Below, one piece after another: positions 6,209 to 10,582 of a DNA stretch of 10,582 nucleotides; position 1 is the stretch's first letter; each line of letters starts with the position of its first letter. The DNA lies in assembly GCA_035513175.1 (NCBI GenBank), contig DATKCN010000224.1, forward strand, positions 1 through 10,582. Direction: 5' to 3'. Both the position numbers and the translations under genes were made by a program. A model generated the notes under the pieces. It made no database searches. It was not told the origin of the DNA and saw nothing but the letters and a program-made list of their open reading frames with translations. This DNA comes from DATKCN01 sp035513175 (lineage in GTDB: Bacteria > Chloroflexota > Chloroflexia > Thermomicrobiales > CFX8).

Positions 6209-7078
6209 GTGTTTGAAGGATTCCAGCTCTCGACGATTGAAGCGGACAGTGTTGTCCTCCGCGTGCGCCATGGCGGCAGCGGCCCGCCGTTGCTGTTGCT
6301 GCACGGGCATCCGCAGACGCACGTGATGTGGCATCTGATCGCCCCGGCGCTGGCCGAGCAGTTCACCGTCGTCGCGCCCGACCTGACCGGCTACGGCGAC
6401 AGCTCGAAGCCGCCAACTACGCATGACCACGAGCCGTACTCGAAGCGCGCGATGGCCCGCGATCAGGTCGCGTTGATGCAGGCGCTGGGTCATGAGAGCT
6501 TCTTCGTCGCCGGGCACGACCGAGGCGGCCGGGTCGGCTACCGCATGGCGCTCGACCACCCGCAGCGAGTGCTGAAGCTGGCCGTGCTGGACATCATCCC
6601 GACCGGCGAGCATTTTCGGCGGGCCGACGCCGCGTTTGCGCTCGGCTACTGGCACTGGTTCTTTCTGGCGCAGCCGCACGACTTCCCGGAGCGCCTCATC
6701 GGCACGAACCCGGACACGTACTACCTGAATCGCCGCAGCAGCGACGCGCGCGTGATCTTCGCTCCGGAGGCGCTGGCCGACTACCGCCGCTGCTGGAACG
6801 AACCCGCCACGATCCACGCCATGTGCGAGGACTACCGCGCCGGAGCCACCTACGACTACGCTCTCGACGAATCCGAGCGCGGGAACCGTCGCATCGCCTG
6901 CCCGCTGCTGGCCCTCTGGGGCCGCGACAACTATCTCAACACCTGGTATGACGTGCTCGCCATCTGGCGCGACTGGGCCGACGATGTCCAAGGCCGCCCC
7001 CTCCCCTGCGGCCATTTCCTCCCCGAAGAAGCGCCAGTCGAGACGCTCGCGGAGCTGCTCGCGTTCTTCGCGGCGTAA
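6209..7078 (+). CDS. Haloacetate (fluoroacetate-type) dehalogenase, alpha/beta hydrolase
   Basis: This enzyme family hydrolyses the carbon-halogen bond of haloacetates to give glycolate and halide. The protein is 289 residues, the usual length. The start is GTG 6209, behind GGAGG (6198-6202) at a 6-base spacing. The family residues are all visible: oxyanion-hole loop HGHPQ (32-36), nucleophile Asp104 in GHDRGGR (102-108), carboxylate-binding Arg105 and Arg108, acid Asp128 (AVLDII), halide-pocket His149 and Trp150 (GYWHWFF) with probable Tyr209 (CEDYRAG), and general base His269 (CGHF). The numbering runs almost in parallel with the characterised fluoroacetate dehalogenases, where Asp, two Arg, and a His-Trp-Tyr halide pocket separate this group from epoxide hydrolases and haloalkane dehalogenases. 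No signal peptide is present, so it is cytoplasmic. The frame is also open upstream to 5885, but that stretch does not look coding. The natural substrate could be another short haloacid. Confidence 0.88.
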   Translation: MFEGFQLSTIEADSVVLRVRHGGSGPPLLLLHGHPQTHVMWHLIAPALAEQFTVVAPDLTGYGDSSKPPTTHDHEPYSKRAMARDQVALMQALGHESFFVAGHDRGGRVGYRMALDHPQRVLKLAVLDIIPTGEHFRRADAAFALGYWHWFFLAQPHDFPERLIGTNPDTYYLNRRSSDARVIFAPEALADYRRCWNEPATIHAMCEDYRAGATYDYALDESERGNRRIACPLLALWGRDNYLNTWYDVLAIWRDWADDVQGRPLPCGHFLPEEAPVETLAELLAFFAA

Positions 7079-7224
7079 CCGGGATCGGGACACGTCGAGC
7101 CACAACGGCCAAACCCCGTCGTGACGTTGCGACGCTCCGTGCTCACACCAGCAACAAGGACGCGCCTCCTGTCTTTTTGAGTAGTTCACCGCCGTGAATG
7201 CGCCAGCCGCCTCGCCCCATTGGA
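7079..7224. other. Non-coding 3' region after the dehalogenase
   Basis: No gene and no strong signal was seen here. A weak 4 bp stem (AGGA 7157-7160 with TCCT 7167-7170) is followed by five T residues (7174-7178). It is the only terminator-like feature after the dehalogenase, and it is too weak to call on its own. The 117 bp inverted repeat that follows may serve instead. Confidence 0.4.
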
Positions 7225-7341
7225 CTGTCATCCTGAGCAGAGTGGAGCGACGCGGAACGCAGTCGAAGGATCTGCTCCGCCGCCGACTACTTGGCGTTGA
7301 GTAGGTCCTTCGACTCCACTTCGTTGCGCTCAGGATGACAG
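7225..7341. repeat. 117 bp dispersed-type inverted repeat (TGTCATCCTGAGC ... CGAAGGA family)
   Basis: Two inverted copies of one unit face each other. CTGTCATCCTGAGC (7225-7238) matches GCTCAGGATGACAG (7328-7341) over 14 bp. Inside these, AGTCGAAGGA (7261-7270) matches TCCTTCGACT (7306-7315) over 10 bp. Between the paired blocks the two arms differ in length (22 versus 12 bases). From memory, this word pair (TGTCATCCTGAGC plus CGAAGGATCT) recurs as an intergenic palindromic repeat in many unrelated high-GC genomes, including Chloroflexota and Acidobacteriota. It is probably a MITE- or REP-like sequence. Here it sits between the dehalogenase and the copper control region and could fold into a long transcript-ending hairpin. 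Confidence 0.75.
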
Positions 7342-7358
7342 GCGTAGGGGCCGGCACT

Positions 7359-7387
7359 TTGACAACAGCACTGTAGTCGACTACTGT
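7359..7387 (+). promoter_or_regulatory. Upstream promoter-like module with palindrome
   Basis: A consensus TTGACA (7359-7364) lies 17 bp before the poor -10 TACTGT (7382-7387). A perfect 12 bp palindrome, GTAGTCGACTAC (7373-7384), overlaps the putative -10. This copies the layout of the copper promoter 36 bp downstream but with a different operator sequence. It may be a binding site for a second regulator acting on copA, or a decayed promoter. Confidence 0.3.
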
Positions 7388-7394
7388 CGGTCGC

Positions 7395-7423
7395 TTGACA
7401 TGTATACCCCCTGGGGGTATACT
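7395..7423 (+). promoter_or_regulatory. copA promoter (consensus -35, 17 bp spacer)
   Basis: TTGACA (7395-7400) is a perfect -35 box and TATACT (7418-7423) matches the -10 consensus at five of six bases, with an ideal 17 bp spacer. Transcription should begin near 7430. The spacer and the -10 are filled by the CsoR-type operator, so bound repressor would exclude RNA polymerase until copper releases it. A perfect TATAAT (7446-7451) downstream lacks a good -35 box and may be incidental. Confidence 0.8.
7402..7422. promoter_or_regulatory. CsoR-type copper operator 1
   Basis: The arms GTATACCCCC (7402-7411) and GGGGGTATAC (7413-7422) are perfect reverse complements around a single central T. The TAnCCCC...GGGGTA pattern is the known signature of CsoR/RcnR-family operators upstream of copper exporters. 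It sits between and over the -35 and -10 boxes of the copA promoter. No csoR gene lies in the window, so the repressor must be encoded elsewhere. Confidence 0.8.
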
Positions 7424-7431
7424 AACGATAC

Positions 7432-7448
7432 ATACCCGGAGGGGGTAT
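7432..7448. promoter_or_regulatory. Imperfect CsoR-type operator 2
   Basis: ATACCC (7432-7437) and GGGTAT (7443-7448) form a shorter palindrome with a G-rich centre, 28 bp centre to centre from operator 1 and just after the expected transcription start. It resembles the same motif with fewer matching bases. It could let a second CsoR tetramer bind, or two copies bridge, for tighter repression. Confidence 0.5.
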
Positions 7449-7514
7449 AATGCCGGGGCGCGCAACGTGCGTGCCATAGCCTCGATAACAGGCGAATGGA
7501 GTCGATTCTCGACG

Positions 7515-10500
7515 ATGAGCACGACAGCCACCGAACAAGCACCAGAAACCAACGCCGCATCCCGCGAGGCGCGCTTGCCGATTACTGGCATGACCTGCGC
7601 TTCCTGTGTGCGGCGTGTCGAGAAGGCGCTGGAGAAGGTTGACGGCGTCCAGCGGGCGAGCGTCAATCTGGCGACCGAGCGAGCCACCGTGGCTTACGAC
7701 CCCGAACGCGTCACGACCGACGCGCTGGTTCAGGCTGTGACGAAGGCTGGCTACGGTGTCGGAGACATCGCGGTCGATGAGCCGGTTCCCGCCATGCCAG
7801 CGCCTATTGCGCCTGACGAGCAGACGGGCGAGGCCGATTTCCCGATCGAGGGCATGACCTGCGCTTCGTGCGTGCGCCGTGTCGAGCGCGCCCTGACGAA
7901 GGTCGAAGGCGTCAGCGAGGCAACCGTCAATCTCGCCACCGAGCGCGCCCGCGTCCACTTCAACCCCGCTATCGCCACTCCCGACGCATTGCGCGCCGCC
8001 ATAGAGAAGGCCGGCTACAAGGTCGGCGAGCAGGCGCCGCCCGTCCCGGCCTCCGCTCCTGCCATCTCCGCTCCCGCCGCCGAGCCCGAAGACCGCCTCG
8101 AAGCTCGGCGACAGCGCGAGATCGATGACCTGCGGCGCAAGTGGCAGGTCAGCCTCGGCATCGGCGCCGCCATGATGGCTTTGATGTACGTCGACATCGG
8201 CGTCTCGATGACGACGCTGGCCCCCCTGCTGCTGATCGCGGCGGCGGTCGTGCAGTTCTGGGCCGGCCGCGTCTTCTACACTGCCGCGTGGGCCGCCGCG
8301 AAGCACGGCAGCACCAACATGAACACGCTGGTGGCGATCGGCACGTCGGTCGCGTTCGGCTACAGCGCCTTCGTCACCCTGTGGCCGGACCTTTCCGACC
8401 GGCTGGGCTTCCCGTTCTATCTCTACTACGAGACGGCAGCCATCATCGTCGCCCTCATCCTGATGGGCCGCTGGCTCGAAGCGCGCGCCAAGAAGCAGAC
8501 CGGCGGCGCGATCAGGGCGCTCATGGGCTTGCAGGCCCGCACCGCGCGCGTCATCCGCGACGGCGTCGAGCACGACATCCCCATAGAGGCGGTGCGGGTT
8601 GGCGACCTCGTGCGGGTGCGGCCCGGCGAGAAGGCGCCGGTTGACGGCGTCATCGTCGAGGGCGCGTCGGCCATCGACGAGAGCATGCTTACCGGCGAGT
8701 CCATCCCGGTCGAGAAGGCGCCCGGCGACGAGGTGATCGGCGCGACGATCAACAAGACCGGCAGCTTCGTCTTCCGCGCCACGAAGGTGGGCCGTGACAC
8801 GACCCTCGCTCAGATCGTGCGCCTGGTCGAGGACGCGCAGGGCTCGAAGGCCCCGATGCAACGGCTGGCCGACACGATCTCCGGCTACTTCGTGCCGGTC
8901 GTGCTGGTGCTGGCCCTGCTGGCGTTCACGGCCTGGCTGCTCTTCGGCCCATCCCTGATCTTCGCGGTGACGGTAGCGATCGCGGTGTTGATCATCGCCT
9001 GCCCCTGCGCCCTGGGCCTCGCCACGCCGACCGCCATCATGGTCGGGACCGGCAAGGCCGCCGAGCACGGCATCCTCGTGCGGGGCGGCGAGGCGCTGGA
9101 GATGACGCGCCGCATCACTGCGATCGTGCTGGACAAGACCGGCACGCTCACACGCGGCAAGCCGGCAGTGACACGCATCATCGCGACCAACGGCCTCAGC
9201 GAGAACGACCTGCTGCGGCTGGCAGCCTCCGCCGAGGTCCCCTCCGAGCACCCGCTTGGTGAGGCCATCGTGGCCCGGGCCAGCGAACTACGGCTGGACC
9301 TGCCGAACGCCCAGCGCTTCCAGTCAATCACCGGCAAGGGGGTTGAAGCCCACGTCGACGGGCGTCACATGCTGATCGGCAACCGCGCCTTGCTGGAGCA
9401 GCACGCGATCGACATGAACGGGCTTGGCGAGCAGGCGGACGATCTGGCGCGCCGTGGAGCCACGCCGATGTACGTCGCCATCGACGGCCAGGCTGCCGGG
9501 CTGATTGCCGTCGCGGACACCCTTCGGCCGGAGTCGGCCGAGGCCGTCAGCCAACTCAAGGCGCTCGGGCTAGAGGTCTGGATGCTGACCGGCGACAACC
9601 GCGCCACCGCCGACGCCATTGCCCGCGAGGTCGGCATCGAGCACGTGCTGGCCGAGGTATTGCCGGTGCAGAAGGCGGCCAAGGTGCAGGAGCTACAGGC
9701 GCAGGGCAAGGTCGTCGCGATGGTTGGCGACGGCATCAACGACGCTCCGGCGCTGGCGCAGGCCGACCTCGGCATCTCCATCGGGACCGGCACGGACGTC
9801 GCCATGGCGGCCTCCGACATCACGCTGGTGGGCGGCGATCTGCGCAACATCGTCACGGCCATCGCGCTCTCCCGCAAGACGGTCAGCACGATGAAGCAGG
9901 GGCTGTTCTGGGCCTTCGCCTACAACGTGCTGCTGATTCCGGTCGCGATGGGCGTGCTCTACCCGGCCTTCGCCATCCTGCTGAACCCGGTGCTGGCGGC
10001 GGCAGCCATGGCCATGAGCAGCGTCAGCGTCGTCACGAACGCGCTGCGGCTGCGGCGCTTCCGCGCCCCACGCTCGACGCAGGAGATCCTGCACCCGCCG
10101 CTGCGAGCGCGCTTCGGCGAGTACGCCTATCTCGGCGCGATCGCTGTGCTGGCCGTTGTCATCGGCACGGCGGCCCTGATCCTCGCCAACCCGGACCACG
10201 CCGAGGCGAGCATGTCCGACGACCACGAGGAGGTCGTCAGCGCCGGAGTCGTGCGGCCCGACCGCACCATCACCGTCGATGCCAACGACCAGATGCGCTT
10301 CGTGCCCGGCAATCTGACCGTCGAGGCGGGCGAGACGATCGCCTTCACCGTGACGAACACCGGCGTCATCCCCCACGAGTTCGTGATCGGCAACGCGCAC
10401 GAGCAGGAAGAACACGGCGCGGACATGGGCGCCGGAGATGGGCACGAAGACAACGACGTCGCAAACGCGATGACACTCGCGCCGGGCGAGACCCGCACGC

Positions 10501-10582
10501 TGCTGTACACGTTCAACGAACCCGGCGAACTTCTGATCGGCTGCCACGTCCCCGGACACTATGAAGCCGGCATGCGCGGCAC
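7515..10582 (+). CDS. copA: Cu(I)-exporting P1B-type ATPase fused to a C-terminal cupredoxin domain (3' end outside window)
   Basis: The frame is open for 1022 codons to the window end. It starts with two heavy-metal-associated domains (about 21-83 and 109-171), each with GMTCASC (Cys28/31, Cys116/119). The pump core follows: TGES (393-396), Cu-binding CPC (496-498), phosphorylation motif DKTGT (Asp540), SEHPLG (577-582), TGDN (692-695) and GDGINDAP (738-745). YN (803-804) and MAMSS (832-836) are the membrane signatures of Cu(I)-specific pumps. A ninth membrane segment (about 870-892) is then added, followed by a cupredoxin domain (about 912-1022) with all four type-1 copper ligands: His954, Cys1010, His1015 and Met1020. 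Ordinary CopA ends after eight segments. With the ninth, the cupredoxin should lie outside the cytoplasm, where it could take copper directly from the pump. ATG 7515 is favoured, although its GGAG (7498-7501) is 13 bases away; an in-frame GTG at 7467 would add 16 residues. Expression is probably copper-induced through CsoR-type operators. Confidence 0.93.
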   Translation, partial: MSTTATEQAPETNAASREARLPITGMTCASCVRRVEKALEKVDGVQRASVNLATERATVAYDPERVTTDALVQAVTKAGYGVGDIAVDEPVPAMPAPIAPDEQTGEADFPIEGMTCASCVRRVERALTKVEGVSEATVNLATERARVHFNPAIATPDALRAAIEKAGYKVGEQAPPVPASAPAISAPAAEPEDRLEARRQREIDDLRRKWQVSLGIGAAMMALMYVDIGVSMTTLAPLLLIAAAVVQFWAGRVFYTAAWAAAKHGSTNMNTLVAIGTSVAFGYSAFVTLWPDLSDRLGFPFYLYYETAAIIVALILMGRWLEARAKKQTGGAIRALMGLQARTARVIRDGVEHDIPIEAVRVGDLVRVRPGEKAPVDGVIVEGASAIDESMLTGESIPVEKAPGDEVIGATINKTGSFVFRATKVGRDTTLAQIVRLVEDAQGSKAPMQRLADTISGYFVPVVLVLALLAFTAWLLFGPSLIFAVTVAIAVLIIACPCALGLATPTAIMVGTGKAAEHGILVRGGEALEMTRRITAIVLDKTGTLTRGKPAVTRIIATNGLSENDLLRLAASAEVPSEHPLGEAIVARASELRLDLPNAQRFQSITGKGVEAHVDGRHMLIGNRALLEQHAIDMNGLGEQADDLARRGATPMYVAIDGQAAGLIAVADTLRPESAEAVSQLKALGLEVWMLTGDNRATADAIAREVGIEHVLAEVLPVQKAAKVQELQAQGKVVAMVGDGINDAPALAQADLGISIGTGTDVAMAASDITLVGGDLRNIVTAIALSRKTVSTMKQGLFWAFAYNVLLIPVAMGVLYPAFAILLNPVLAAAAMAMSSVSVVTNALRLRRFRAPRSTQEILHPPLRARFGEYAYLGAIAVLAVVIGTAALILANPDHAEASMSDDHEEVVSAGVVRPDRTITVDANDQMRFVPGNLTVEAGETIAFTVTNTGVIPHEFVIGNAHEQEEHGADMGAGDGHEDNDVANAMTLAPGETRTLLYTFNEPGELLIGCHVPGHYEAGMRG

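Noticed and set aside
7373..7384. A CopY/BlaI-type operator at the upstream palindrome
   Set aside because: The sequence GTAGTCGACTAC does not carry the TACAnnTGTA core expected for CopY-type copper repressors.
7402..7422. A MerR/CueR-type operator reading of the copA promoter
   Set aside because: CueR-type promoters have a long 19-20 bp spacer. Here the spacer is 17 bp and the C-run/G-run palindrome is the CsoR pattern.
7496..7642. A 48-codon frame from ATG 7496 that overlaps the start of copA out of frame
   Set aside because: It has no good ribosome-binding site of its own and no recognisable sequence, and it overlaps the first metal-binding domain of the pump.
6182..7687. A 501-codon minus-strand open frame across the dehalogenase and copper promoter
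   Set aside because: It runs antisense through a well-supported enzyme, an inverted repeat and two operators, and its translation shows no domain-like sequence.
7422..9251. A 609-codon open frame on the minus strand opposite copA
   Set aside because: It is antisense to a pump with every catalytic motif intact. Its low-complexity His/Arg/Gly-rich translation is typical of the shadow of a high-GC gene.
1..10582. CRISPR arrays, tRNA or rRNA genes, and transposase genes
   Set aside because: No regularly spaced direct repeats, cloverleaf-like sequence, rRNA sequence or transposase motif was seen on either strand.

Overview
The window is high-GC bacterial DNA in which every well-supported gene lies on the + strand. 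Several features would fit a Chloroflexota/Thermomicrobia-like or actinobacterial-like organism: strong GC preference at third codon positions, some GTG starts, a DrrAB-type exporter, and the dispersed inverted repeat built on TGTCATCCTGAGC/AGTCGAAGGATC. No rRNA, tRNA or phylogenetic marker is present, so this placement is only an impression.

Layout. Bases 1-323 hold the 3' end of a large alpha/beta-hydrolase-domain protein. A gap with a long inverted repeat (327-429) and a palindrome-overlapped promoter (470-498) leads into a two-gene ABC exporter: a DrrA-type ATPase (619-1599) overlapping an ABC-2 permease (1596-2450). A hairpin straddles the permease stop codon. Next come two tandem paralogous TPR-like proteins (2540-4183 and 4202-5884), 18 bp apart. 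Each carries a conserved set of histidines and a C-terminal Cys-Phe-Cys motif. A roughly 320 bp gap precedes a haloacetate (fluoroacetate-type) dehalogenase (6209-7078) whose catalytic and halide-binding residues all appear intact. The gap from 7079 to 7514 holds a 117 bp inverted repeat and a compact copper-control region: a consensus promoter with a near-perfect CsoR-type operator inside it and a second, weaker operator just downstream.

The last gene (7515 to the window end, unfinished) is the most interesting. It encodes a Cu(I)-exporting P1B-type ATPase with two N-terminal heavy-metal-associated domains. After the usual eight membrane segments it continues, in the same frame, into an extra ninth membrane segment and a cupredoxin domain with a full type-1 copper ligand set (His954, Cys1010, His1015, Met1020). 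The ninth helix would put the cupredoxin outside the cytoplasm, at the exit of the pump. The sequence therefore suggests a single-polypeptide export-and-capture device for copper under CsoR-like control.

The exporter, the TPR pair and the dehalogenase show no obvious shared pathway. The TPR pair is probably one transcript. The other units appear to have their own control regions.
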